From positions 1 through 61,221 of the forward strand of contig CANPYC010000010.1 of assembly GCA_947587615.1 (NCBI GenBank): DNA of 61,221 nt. The letters are read 5' to 3'. Source of the stretch: Candidatus Gastranaerophilales bacterium (GTDB lineage Bacteria > Cyanobacteriota > Vampirovibrionia > Gastranaerophilales > Gastranaerophilaceae). The notes beneath the pieces are model-generated. The model did not search any database and was not told where the DNA came from. It saw nothing but the letters and a program-made list of their open reading frames with translations. Each line of letters opens with the position of its first letter. Position 1 is the first letter of the stretch. A program made the position numbers and the translations under genes. Positions 36,039 through 44,370 of the stretch are shown in pieces.

Positions 36039-36722
36039 GTGCCCTTAAGATATCTTTTTATTATAATTATTCTGTTTTTCTTAAATAACACGGTTTTTGC
36101 CGCTGAAACCGTTAATAATTTTGACGATTTTAATAAAGCCCTAACTGAAGAGGGTACAAATGCCGAAGTTAGTATTGAAAGCGACTTAAAGGCAAGCTGC
36201 GATTTAGGATGTCAGGGAAAAGACGACCTAAAAATCTACGGGAATAATCATACGCTTGATGGCGCTAATCAACAAGGGATAATTGTTGAACAAAATAAAA
36301 ATTTAACCGTTGAAAATCTTGAAATTGAAAACTTTAAATCTTCAAGTGGCGGAGCTCTTATGAGCGAGGAGAGTTCTTCTGTTGATATTAAAGATGTGAC
36401 TTTTAAAAATAATGAAGCAACTGAAGGTGATGGCGGGGCTTTTTGTAATCATTGTCAGGTTAAAGATTTAACGGGGGAATTTAGCGAAAACTCCGCCTAT
36501 CATAACGGAGGAGCTATTTGTAATCAACAGGAAGGTAATATCGAAAATCTGGAAGGCACTTTTGAAAATAATACAGCTAAAGAAGGTTTTGGAGGGGCGG
36601 TTTTTAACTTTGGCTCAATTGGTAATATTAAAGCGGATTTTTTAAATAATAGCGTAGAAGAATATTATGGCGGTGCAATAGCTAATATGAAAGTAATAGG
36701 AAGTATTCAGGGGAATTTTTAA
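36039..36722 (+). CDS. N-terminal part of a POMP-repeat autotransporter, frame broken at 3' end
   Basis: It starts at GTG 36039 with AAAAGAG upstream. The N-terminus PLRYLFIIIILFFLNNTVFA is a signal peptide. The rest is a beta-helix passenger with repeated units of the polymorphic outer-membrane protein type: GGALMS, NNEATEGDGGAF, EFSENSAYHNGGAICN, FENNTAKEGFGGAVFN, FLNNSVEEYYGGAI. The frame ends at TAA 36720-36722 inside one such unit (GNF). Shifting by -1 there reads on as FLNNSAYLMGGAIYNEG into the next frame, so this and 36740-38590 are one gene separated by a one-base change. See that entry for the barrel. Confidence 0.75.
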   Translation: MPLRYLFIIIILFFLNNTVFAAETVNNFDDFNKALTEEGTNAEVSIESDLKASCDLGCQGKDDLKIYGNNHTLDGANQQGIIVEQNKNLTVENLEIENFKSSSGGALMSEESSSVDIKDVTFKNNEATEGDGGAFCNHCQVKDLTGEFSENSAYHNGGAICNQQEGNIENLEGTFENNTAKEGFGGAVFNFGSIGNIKADFLNNSVEEYYGGAIANMKVIGSIQGNF

Positions 36723-36739
36723 ATAACAGTGCATATTTA

Positions 36740-38590
36740 ATGGGAGGAGCTATTTATAATGAAGGTGTGATAAGCTCAATTGCGGGCAATTTTGAAAACA
36801 ACACCTCTGTTTTAGGCGGAGGTGCAATTATGAATTACGGGGAAGTTCGCTCTCTTGAAGGGAGTTTTTTAAATAATTCGACACAAGTAAGAGGAGGTGC
36901 TATTTATAACGGTTTTAACGGTGTTATTAATATTAAAGCAAATAATGATGATGTAATCTTTAGAGGTAACAGCGATTCAACAGGCTCTAACGCTATTTAT
37001 AATGAAGCTGTTGTTAATATGAACCCGATAAACCATAATATTATTTTTGATGATAAAATAGATGGTTACAGTACTCAAAGCTCAACAATAAATATTAATT
37101 CAGACTCTCAAGACTCCAAGGTTGTTTTTAATAATGAAGTTTCAAATAATACGGTTAATTTAAGACACGGGGTTTTGGAATTTGGTAAAAGCGAGTTTGA
37201 TGGAGTAGAGAACTTCGGTAATTTTTCAAACAGCGTTAATTTTAATTATTACGATGGTACAATAAGCCTTCAAAACGGAAATATTCAAAACACAAATTTA
37301 GGTAATTTGGAACTTTTTTCAGATATGGATTTAAAGCTTGAAGGCGATTTTGAAAATTTAAAACTTGATACTTTTACGCTTGACTCTTTTAAAAGTAACG
37401 ATCACAAAATTAATATTTCAAACATACTTTTACTCTCTCCCACAACTCTAAAAAGTTTTTCTCTAAGTCCTATCGGTAGTATTTCAGATAGCGAGCTTTT
37501 TAACTCTTTAAAAAATTCAATTGAATATAGTGGAGGGGATGTTGTCTATTCTCCGATTTTTAAATATATTACAACTTATGACCCGAATACGGGCATGTTG
37601 AATTTTATACAGCCCGAATATGATAATTTTAACCCTGCAATTTTATTAAGTCCGATTGCAGCTCAAATTGGAGGATATTTACATCTTAGCCGCTCTTATC
37701 AGGAGGCATTTAGGAATATGGATATGTATTATCTTTTAGAAAAAAATCAAAGATTAAATTTAAAATATCCTTCCCGTTATGCTTCTGAAGTCTTAACAGG
37801 AGGGGTTAAGGGGTATTATAATAAAAGACATGTTTGGTTTAGACCTTATTCGATATTTGAAAATGTGCCTTTAAAAAATGCCTTTAGAGTTAACAACAAG
37901 GCTTATGGAGCGTTTTTTGGAGCGGAATTTGAACCCGTTAAATTAAGACGCAAATTTAACTTTATTTTTGCGCCCTATTTTTCTTATAACGGTTCTCATC
38001 AAACTTTTAAACAAACAAACGGAATTTATCAAAACGGAGGTTTAGCAGGGATTGTCGGCTACATCTATAAAAACAATTTTTTTATGGGGTTAACGGCGTT
38101 ATCGGGTGCTAACGGTTGTCAGGGTAATACAATGTATGGCAGTGAAGATTTTTCAATGTTTTTAGCGGGAGCTGCCATGAAAGCCGGATATAATTTTGAT
38201 ATTAAAGAAAAAGCCATAATTCAGCCTAATTTTTTAATTTCTTATTCATTTGTTCAGACATTTGATTATAAAACAGCAAGCAATGTTGATATTAAAACTC
38301 ATCCCTTAAATGCTGTTCAAATAGCTCCGGGGGTAAAATTTATCGGGAATTTTAAAAATAATTTTCAGCCTTATATATGTGTAAATATGTTTTGGAATAT
38401 TTTGGATAAAACAAAATTTAGAGCTAATGATGTTGCGCTTCCATATTTAAGCATAAAACCCTTTGTCTTATACGGAGCAGGTTTTAGAAAAATTATTAAA
38501 GAAAGGTTTGAATATTATTTTCAAGCACTTGTTGCAAACGGAGGAATAAACGGTGTCGGGCTATATGCAGGGCTTAGGTATGAGCTTTAA
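36740..38590 (+). CDS. C-terminal part of the POMP-repeat autotransporter with beta-barrel domain
   Basis: The 616-aa frame has no signal peptide and begins mid-passenger (GGAIYNEGVISSIAGNFENN), continuing the repeats of 36039-36722. Residues 100-310 are a further beta-rich passenger. The last about 280 residues form an autotransporter barrel (VWFRPYSIFENVPLKN, AYGAFFGAEF, an alternating-residue pattern and a final aromatic/charged strand ending GLYAGLRYEL). The whole protein would be about 848 aa: surface passenger plus barrel. The break sits at a T5 run (GGGAATTTTTAAAT); with six Ts the frame is continuous. It could be a sequencing slip, a pseudogene, phase variation or -1 slippage. The internal ATG 36740 alone would make a protein without export signal. 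Confidence 0.75.
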   Translation: MGGAIYNEGVISSIAGNFENNTSVLGGGAIMNYGEVRSLEGSFLNNSTQVRGGAIYNGFNGVINIKANNDDVIFRGNSDSTGSNAIYNEAVVNMNPINHNIIFDDKIDGYSTQSSTININSDSQDSKVVFNNEVSNNTVNLRHGVLEFGKSEFDGVENFGNFSNSVNFNYYDGTISLQNGNIQNTNLGNLELFSDMDLKLEGDFENLKLDTFTLDSFKSNDHKINISNILLLSPTTLKSFSLSPIGSISDSELFNSLKNSIEYSGGDVVYSPIFKYITTYDPNTGMLNFIQPEYDNFNPAILLSPIAAQIGGYLHLSRSYQEAFRNMDMYYLLEKNQRLNLKYPSRYASEVLTGGVKGYYNKRHVWFRPYSIFENVPLKNAFRVNNKAYGAFFGAEFEPVKLRRKFNFIFAPYFSYNGSHQTFKQTNGIYQNGGLAGIVGYIYKNNFFMGLTALSGANGCQGNTMYGSEDFSMFLAGAAMKAGYNFDIKEKAIIQPNFLISYSFVQTFDYKTASNVDIKTHPLNAVQIAPGVKFIGNFKNNFQPYICVNMFWNILDKTKFRANDVALPYLSIKPFVLYGAGFRKIIKERFEYYFQALVANGGINGVGLYAGLRYEL

Positions 38591-38607
38591 AATTTTAAAC
38601 TTAACAG

Positions 38608-39252
38608 TTAATAGCCCAATTCTTCATTAACAAGAATTACGTTTATTCTTCCTTTAGGGAAGCATAGTCTTGTTATTAAAATATTTGAGCAGATACTGTC
38701 TTCACACTTGCAATCAGCACAAGCACCCGTTTTTAAACAGGGTGTGTTCATTTTATAAATTGTTGAAATTCTCTGCGCATTAATGGGAGCGGCTGTGTTT
38801 CTTGCTCTTAAAAGTGCGCTGTCAAGATTTTTCGATACTTTATTCATCCCTATTATCATTATAACCTTCTTTGGCCCATAGCATAAAGCGGCAATTCTGT
38901 TTGAATGTCCGTCAATATTAACTATTTCACCGTCATAAGAAATAGCATTTGCGCTCATTAAAAATACATCAGCTTGAAGTCCTTTAAGTATAAGTTCTTT
39001 TTTCTCCTGAGGGGTTTTGGCTTTATCTCTATTGATTACTTTATAATTATTTTTTTCGAGATATTCTTTAATTTTTATCTCATCTAAGCTGACAGATCCG
39101 CCCCAAGAAACCGTTTCATCTTTATTAATTAAAGATAGCGCCATTTTAAGAGCTTCATCTTTATCGGGAGCATAAAAAGCATTGAAATTTCTTTTTTCAA
39201 GATTTTTTATAATTGTACTTGCTAAAAGCTCGTTTCTTTTGAATTTGAACAT
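38608..39252 (-). CDS. LUD-domain (LutC/DUF162-like) protein
   Basis: The 214-aa protein has LUD landmarks: VSWGGSVSLDEIKIKEYL, LKGLQADVFLMSANAISYDG, IVNIDGHSNRIAALCYGPKK and VSKNLDSALLRARNTAAPINA. The C-terminal quarter carries a cluster of Cys (CLKTGACADCKCEDSIC), which could hold a metal or iron-sulfur site. The LUD family includes lactate-oxidation subunit LutC and many single proteins of unclear role, so the substrate is unknown. It converges on the autotransporter. Upstream on the same strand lies the Xer recombinase, 22 nt apart. Confidence 0.82.
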   Translation of the reverse strand: MFKFKRNELLASTIIKNLEKRNFNAFYAPDKDEALKMALSLINKDETVSWGGSVSLDEIKIKEYLEKNNYKVINRDKAKTPQEKKELILKGLQADVFLMSANAISYDGEIVNIDGHSNRIAALCYGPKKVIMIIGMNKVSKNLDSALLRARNTAAPINAQRISTIYKMNTPCLKTGACADCKCEDSICSNILITRLCFPKGRINVILVNEELGY

Positions 39253-39274
39253 GATTTTTTCCTTATGATATTAA

Positions 39275-40192
39275 TTATTTCTTTGCCAAAGGGTGGGCTG
39301 CTTCATAAACATCTTTTAATCTTTGAATTGAAACATGAGTATAAATTTGAGTGTTTTTTATGCTTGAGTGTCCTAAAAGTTCCTGAACAATTCTTAAATC
39401 GGCGCCATGCTCTAAAAGTTTTGTTGCAAAACTGTGGCGAAAAACATGCGGAGTAACGTGTTTTGTAAAATGTATACTCTCAAGACAATTTTTAAGAGCC
39501 TTTCTAATGCTCTGGTTTTGAAGCCTAAAACCTCTATAGTTAATAAAAAGAGGGGAGGTTTGATTTTTTGATGTTTTGCAGATTAAATCAGAAACATTTT
39601 CAATATAGTTTATAAGCCCTTGTTTAGTTTTATCGGGAATTAAAACAATTCTTTCTTTTGCGCCTTTTCCAAAAACCCTTATTTCATTTTGTTCAAGGTT
39701 TAAATTTTCATAATTTAAACTTGAAAGCTCGCTTATTCGCATGCCTGAAACCCACAAAAGCTCAAGAATAATCCTGTTTCTATAGCCCGCAGGAGTTTCA
39801 ATTTTTATTCCTCTTAAAATATTTTCAACTTCATCTTCGGATAAAAAATTAGGCAGAGTCTTATTTTGCTTTGGAATAGGGATATTATCAACGGGGTTAA
39901 ATTCAATTAATTCCTCCTGATATAAAAAGCGGTAAAATGCTCTTATTGAAGCGATTTTTCTTGCTATTGTCGTTTTTGTATAGTTAATTTGATTGATGAA
40001 ATATAAGTATTCGCTAAATTTTTCGGGTTCAATTTCTAAAGGGTTCAAAGTATCAATCCATAATAAAAATGTATAGACATCGGCACAATAGGCTCTAATT
40101 GTGTGAGAGGAAAAGTTTTTCTCGCTTTTAAGATAAATTTTAAAATCTTCAAGAAACTGTTGCTTATTATCCATATTATAATTATTATACAC
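39275..40192 (-). CDS. xerC/xerD: tyrosine recombinase XerC/XerD
   Basis: The 305-aa protein has a SAM-like N-terminal DNA-binding domain (FLEDFKIYLKSEKNFSSHTI) and a catalytic domain with Arg in LLWVSGMRISELSSL, then HVFRHSFATKLLEHGADL (HxxR), LLGHSSIKNTQIYTHV (His and nucleophile Tyr). This is the full RHRHY active site and a normal length of about 300 residues. Xer proteins resolve chromosome dimers at dif near the terminus. No mobile-element genes adjoin it, so a housekeeping role is likely. Sequence alone does not separate XerC from XerD. Confidence 0.9.
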   Translation of the reverse strand: MYNNYNMDNKQQFLEDFKIYLKSEKNFSSHTIRAYCADVYTFLLWIDTLNPLEIEPEKFSEYLYFINQINYTKTTIARKIASIRAFYRFLYQEELIEFNPVDNIPIPKQNKTLPNFLSEDEVENILRGIKIETPAGYRNRIILELLWVSGMRISELSSLNYENLNLEQNEIRVFGKGAKERIVLIPDKTKQGLINYIENVSDLICKTSKNQTSPLFINYRGFRLQNQSIRKALKNCLESIHFTKHVTPHVFRHSFATKLLEHGADLRIVQELLGHSSIKNTQIYTHVSIQRLKDVYEAAHPLAKK

Positions 40193-40330
40193 ATATTAAG
40201 CTAAAAAAATAAATATAAATTTGTATGTAAAAATGTAAAGAAAAATTGTAATATTATATAAAATATTTCCCTTTTATTATATTATTTTGTTGGATATCCC
40301 CAAAAGCGATAAATAAGGATTAGTTTAAAA

Positions 40331-40978
40331 TTGCAAAACAATTATGACAGCCTTGATAATTTAGAAGTAAGAGTTCAAAAATCTTCCGTGGTTCAGCAAA
40401 GAGCCGGACTTGTTGCTGTCTATATGTATAAGCAATTTATTGAGTTTCATCAGGCAACACTCAATACTAACGACATGTTTTTAAAAATTCTTGAGAATTT
40501 GGCAACGGTTTTGGAATATTTGAAGCAATCGCTTGATATAAGAAATGTTCCGACTCAAAACGTCGCATGTACGATAGATTCTGCTAAAACACTTGCAATA
40601 GTTAATATATTATGGCATAAAATCAGCTTTACATGCAGATTTAATATTTCTCCAAAAGCACTCCCGAGAGCAAGTGATAATCCTATGTTCTGCGGAAGAA
40701 TTTTTGCAATAAACGGCGATTTTACAAAACTAATCAAAGAAGAAGATGATTATGATAAGCAAATTGAAACATTACTTGCAAATGAAATTGCTTCTTTGTA
40801 TGTTCCCGCAGAAAAAAATCAAGGTGCAATTATGACAATACGTCATAAAGATAATCAGGAAATTTATATCGGTCATCTTGATGCACCGAGAGAATTTTTG
40901 CTTAAGGTTATTGAAATTGTGTGCGCAGGCGGTGAATTTCATAAGCAGAATACTAAAAAAACAGGATTTATATTTTAA
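40331..40978 (+). CDS. conserved-looking hypothetical protein
   Basis: The 215-aa protein starts at TTG 40331 with AAGGAT about 11 nt upstream. Residues 1-70 look helical (VVQQRAGLVAVYMYKQFIEF, LNTNDMFLKILENLATVLEY). The rest mixes strands and helices (GAIMTIRHKDNQEIYIGHLD, EFLLKVIEIVCAGGEFHKQN). There is no signal peptide, membrane helix or known motif. Codon use and the sensible hydrophobic pattern support a real gene. It is isolated between xer and motA, with gene-free DNA on both sides, so context does not help. Confidence 0.7.
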   Translation: MQNNYDSLDNLEVRVQKSSVVQQRAGLVAVYMYKQFIEFHQATLNTNDMFLKILENLATVLEYLKQSLDIRNVPTQNVACTIDSAKTLAIVNILWHKISFTCRFNISPKALPRASDNPMFCGRIFAINGDFTKLIKEEDDYDKQIETLLANEIASLYVPAEKNQGAIMTIRHKDNQEIYIGHLDAPREFLLKVIEIVCAGGEFHKQNTKKTGFIF

Positions 40979-41428
40979 TAAAAAAGAAAGATATGCTTGT
41001 TAATGCAAGTGATGATACGGTATCGGGACTTGGAATACCACGTCCCTGCTTGTTATTGCAAGAGTGCAGCGTATTGGGATTAAATAAAGCTGCCATGGGT
41101 ATATATACCTTTGGCAATTTTAGAACTTGGAACATTTGTCCTCATTGTCATTACGAGCGTCAGTGTGGTAATCTTATATCTTGGATTGAATATACATTCA
41201 GCAAGATTATTTATATTTCTCATTCCTTAAAAAGACATAAGTTTAAAAAATACTATAATAATAAAACAATGTTTAAATCTTGAAATTATCACAGATTAAA
41301 CAATCTATAATAAATTCATATACATAAAAAGTAAAATAAGCTCAAAGAACATATTTCGTTTAATTAAATGATAACAAATTGCTTCGTTTTTATGATAATA
41401 AAGCAATAATTAGGAGTTTTATCAAAAA
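40979..41428. other. gene-free stretch upstream of motA with a dispersed repeat
   Basis: It contains a copy (41147-41173) of a repeat seen inverted at 51241-51267. A 96-codon open frame at 40993-41283 runs across this repeat and is not accepted as a gene. AGGAG at 41411-41417 is the ribosome site of motA. No sigma28-type flagellar promoter was found. Confidence 0.5.
41147..41173 (+). repeat. dispersed 27-bp repeat (GTCATTACGAGCGTCAG type)
   Basis: The 27 bp match 51267-51241 on the minus strand at 23 of 27 positions. The family begins GTCATTRCGAGCGTCAG and ends GTAATC. Confidence 0.6.
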
Positions 41429-42199
41429 ATGGATTTTGCTGCAGTAATAGGTACATTTCTCGGTATTGCGTTTATATTAACGGGACAAGCTTTAGAAGGC
41501 GGTAACATCGGGCAACTTTTACAAATAACGGCTGCTTTTATTGTTGTAGGCGGTACGGCGGGCGCTGTTTTTTTAAGTTTCCCTTTGGAAGATTTCAAAA
41601 CCGCAGCTCATTGTATTGGTGTTGTTTACTTCGGTAAGCCCCCCGTTTTTGAAGATTTAATTCAGGAAATTATCGGATATGCTCAAAAAGCAAGAAAAGA
41701 AGGGGTAATTGTTCTTGAAAAAGAAGCAAAAAAGGCTTCTCATCCTCTTTTAACACTTGGTCTTGAAGCCGTTGCGGACGGTGCTGATCCGACTTTGGTT
41801 AAGGATATGATGGAAACGCAGCTTACGCAAATTGAAGAAAAAATTACGGCAGGCGCAAAGGTTCTTGAATCGGCAGGCGGTTATTCTCCAACACTCGGTA
41901 TTATCGGTGCCGTATTGGGGCTAATTCAGGTTATGCAGAACTTATCCGACCCTTCAAAACTCGGAGCGGGGATTGCGGTTGCATTCGTTGCAACTATTTA
42001 CGGTCTTGTCGTTGCCAACCTTGTTACAATTCCTTATTCAACAAGGGCTAAAAGAAAATATGCAAAAATATTTACTTCAATGGAGCTTATGATTGAAGGA
42101 ATTTTATCAATCCAGGCAGGCGAATCCCCCGCTTTAATTGAGCGTAAATTAGAATGCTATATTGTTGATAAAAAAGAGAAAAAAGAGGCTAAAGCTTAA
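41429..42199 (+). CDS. motA: flagellar motor stator protein MotA
   Basis: The 256-aa protein starts MDFAAVIGTFLGIAFIL and has the four MotA membrane segments, with FIVVGGTAGAVFLSFP, a cytosolic loop containing ARKEGVIVLEKEA, and the proton-channel helices GGYSPTLGIIGAVLGLIQVMQNL and GAGIAVAFVATIYGLVVANL. It forms the pentameric ring of the stator that drives flagellar rotation by ion flow. It overlaps motB by one base (TAATG). No other flagellar gene lies in the window. It has normal MotA length, unlike the tailed ZorA at 1410. Confidence 0.93.
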   Translation: MDFAAVIGTFLGIAFILTGQALEGGNIGQLLQITAAFIVVGGTAGAVFLSFPLEDFKTAAHCIGVVYFGKPPVFEDLIQEIIGYAQKARKEGVIVLEKEAKKASHPLLTLGLEAVADGADPTLVKDMMETQLTQIEEKITAGAKVLESAGGYSPTLGIIGAVLGLIQVMQNLSDPSKLGAGIAVAFVATIYGLVVANLVTIPYSTRAKRKYAKIFTSMELMIEGILSIQAGESPALIERKLECYIVDKKEKKEAKA

Positions 42200-43167
42200 T
42201 GGCAAAAAAGAAAAAGCATGAAGAACATGAAAACTTAGAGCGTTGGCTTGTTTCTTATTCCGATTTTATGACGTTGTTATTTGCAACGTTTGTTGTTTTG
42301 TATGCTTTATCTCAATCGGACGTTAATTCTTTTAAAAGTATTGAAGAAGCCCTGAGGCGGGCATTTTCTCAAAATGTCTTTGACGCTCAACAAAGCATAT
42401 TAACGGGTCAGGATTCAATTTTGGAAGGGCAATCGGGCGCTAATAATCCTTTAATGCTTGAATATATGAGCCAAAAATACGAACAGAGTTCTTATGATGA
42501 AGTTAAATCGGAAATTGAAAAATTAAACAAAGAAGGTGTTAACGCTATAATTGAAGAGCGAGGGCTTGTTATTCGCTTGAATGATAAAGCTGTTCAATTT
42601 ACAAGAGGTACGGCAGAACTTTCAAAAAATTCTCTAAAAGTACTTGACGCTGTTGCAGCTATTATTAAACAAAAATTTGCAATTCATTACATTCAGGTTG
42701 AAGGGCATACGGATTCAGATAAAATACACACGCTCAGATATCCTTCAAATTGGGAGCTTTCATCTGCAAGGGCAAGCAGTGTAATAAGATATCTTATTCA
42801 AGCACACAACTTTACTCCTAAAATTTTCATTGCCGAGGGGCTTAGTGATACCGTTCCGATTGTTGAGAATACAACACCCGAGAATAAAGCAAAAAACAGA
42901 CGTGTTGAAATTGTTGTTTTGAGAAACAAAAACAGAAATTTATCTCAAAAAGATATTCAGGAAATTTTAAAAGAAGCAAGAAAGTCTCATAAAAAAACAA
43001 CCTATAATACAAGTAAACAAATTGAAGGATTAGTCGGTAAAGATAAAGAGTTACTCGAAAATGTAATTGATATGACTAACCGATATGAAAAAGAAAATGA
43101 TAGGTTGAAATCTTTAGATGAGTTTGATTACATACATGATGGTACTAAACCGGACTTTATGGAGTAA
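42199..43167 (+). CDS. motB: flagellar motor stator protein MotB
   Basis: The 322-aa protein has a short basic N-terminus, one membrane helix with the ion-carrying aspartate (WLVSYSDFMTLLFATFVVLY, D22), a plug/linker region, and an OmpA-like peptidoglycan-binding domain (IQVEGHTDSDKIHTLRYPSN, WELSSARASSVIRYL, ENKAKNRRVEIVVL). The C-terminal 70 residues extend beyond the domain and are charged. It anchors the stator to the wall. Overlap with motA implies coupled translation. The patatin gene follows after 3 nt, so it is probably cotranscribed. Confidence 0.93.
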   Translation: MAKKKKHEEHENLERWLVSYSDFMTLLFATFVVLYALSQSDVNSFKSIEEALRRAFSQNVFDAQQSILTGQDSILEGQSGANNPLMLEYMSQKYEQSSYDEVKSEIEKLNKEGVNAIIEERGLVIRLNDKAVQFTRGTAELSKNSLKVLDAVAAIIKQKFAIHYIQVEGHTDSDKIHTLRYPSNWELSSARASSVIRYLIQAHNFTPKIFIAEGLSDTVPIVENTTPENKAKNRRVEIVVLRNKNRNLSQKDIQEILKEARKSHKKTTYNTSKQIEGLVGKDKELLENVIDMTNRYEKENDRLKSLDEFDYIHDGTKPDFME

Positions 43168-43170
43168 ACT

Positions 43171-44370
43171 ATGTTAGATGGTATTAACGACAAATATTTT
43201 GCAATATTTGGCGGGGGCGGCATTCGTGGGCTTTGCTATTGCGGTGCTTATAAAGCTTTATTAGAGCATGATATAAAATTATCAGGTTGTGCGGGAAGCT
43301 CTATTGGCGCTGTGTTTGCTTCGTTGTTATCAATCGGCTATGATTATCGGGAAATTTATAAAATTCTCTCTGATACAGGTTTTGAGATGTTTATTGATTT
43401 TAACATAGACTTTAAAAAAGAACTTGCAATTTCAAGAGGAAAAATTTTTCTTGATTGGATTAGAGAAAATATTGAGCGTAAATTCTATAAAGAAAACTAT
43501 AAAAAGGGAGAAATGCCTCCTGTTTGCTTTGGTGATATCAAACAAAAACTTATTATCTACTCGGTTGATTTAACAAATTTAAAATTTCGAGAATTTTCAA
43601 GCCTCAAAACTCCCGATTTTGAAATTGCCCAAGCGGTTAGAGCGAGTGTTTCAATGCCCGGACTTTTTGTACCTTTAGAGATTGATGACAGCCTAATTGT
43701 GGATGGTGATTTGTTAAAATCAACTCCTTTGTGGCGGGTTACAAATTCGATTAAAGATTTAAGCGAAAGAATAATAGAATTTCGTCTTGAGGATAATGAA
43801 ACACCGAAAAAGATAACAAATTCTCTTGAATATTTAAATCGGGTGTATAATGCAATTTCGGGTTTTGCAACAGATTATATTGTTGATTTATATAAAGAAA
43901 AAGATAAGTTTGATTATATAAAAATTAATACTCCGGATGTTTGTGTTGTTGATTTTCTAATTCCGAAAGAAAAAAAACAAGAACTTTTTGATATCGGCTA
44001 TAATACAACAAATCAATATTTTAGCGAAGTTTTTCCTCATAAAAAAGCAAAGTTATTGAAAAAATATGAAAAAATATTATCCTACTTTATGAAATTTCAA
44101 AAAGAATTTAATAAATCAAACTATATAAATTCATATTTAAGACTTTGTGAAGTTTTTGTATATTTATGCGAAGAAAAGCAATATCTTGATTCAAAGATTT
44201 ATGAATTAATAATTGAATTTAAAAATGTATTTAAGAAAAATTATAAAACATTCAGTTTTTTAGGACTAAAAACAGCAACACTAACCGATTGCGAAAAAGA
44301 AACAATATCAAGATATTTACTGAATATAATAAAAGCGCTGACACTTAAAACAAAAGAATTGGAAGATTAA
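43171..44370 (+). CDS. patatin-like phospholipase
   Basis: The 399-aa protein shows the patatin active-site blocks near the N-terminus: FGGGGIRGLCYCGAYKALL (oxyanion loop), CAGSSIGAVFASLLSIG (GxSxG nucleophile) and LIVDGDLLKSTPLW (catalytic Asp, here DGD instead of the common DGG). These hydrolases cut acyl chains from phospholipids. There is no signal peptide, so a cytosolic or injected enzyme is possible. The C-terminal 150 residues are helical and unassigned. It follows motB closely, and its stop codon overlaps the stop of the convergent carboxypeptidase gene by 4 nt. Confidence 0.88.
   Translation: MLDGINDKYFAIFGGGGIRGLCYCGAYKALLEHDIKLSGCAGSSIGAVFASLLSIGYDYREIYKILSDTGFEMFIDFNIDFKKELAISRGKIFLDWIRENIERKFYKENYKKGEMPPVCFGDIKQKLIIYSVDLTNLKFREFSSLKTPDFEIAQAVRASVSMPGLFVPLEIDDSLIVDGDLLKSTPLWRVTNSIKDLSERIIEFRLEDNETPKKITNSLEYLNRVYNAISGFATDYIVDLYKEKDKFDYIKINTPDVCVVDFLIPKEKKQELFDIGYNTTNQYFSEVFPHKKAKLLKKYEKILSYFMKFQKEFNKSNYINSYLRLCEVFVYLCEEKQYLDSKIYELIIEFKNVFKKNYKTFSFLGLKTATLTDCEKETISRYLLNIIKALTLKTKELED

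Noticed and set aside
39275-40192. Xer-type recombinase as integrase of a mobile element
   Set aside because: Normal XerC/D length and motifs, no tRNA or att repeats beside it and no mobile genes next door; a housekeeping role is the simpler reading.
40993-41283. Open frame of 96 codons between the 215-aa gene and motA
   Set aside because: It runs through the dispersed 27-bp repeat at 41147-41173, has no good ribosome site, and its translation shows no sensible pattern.
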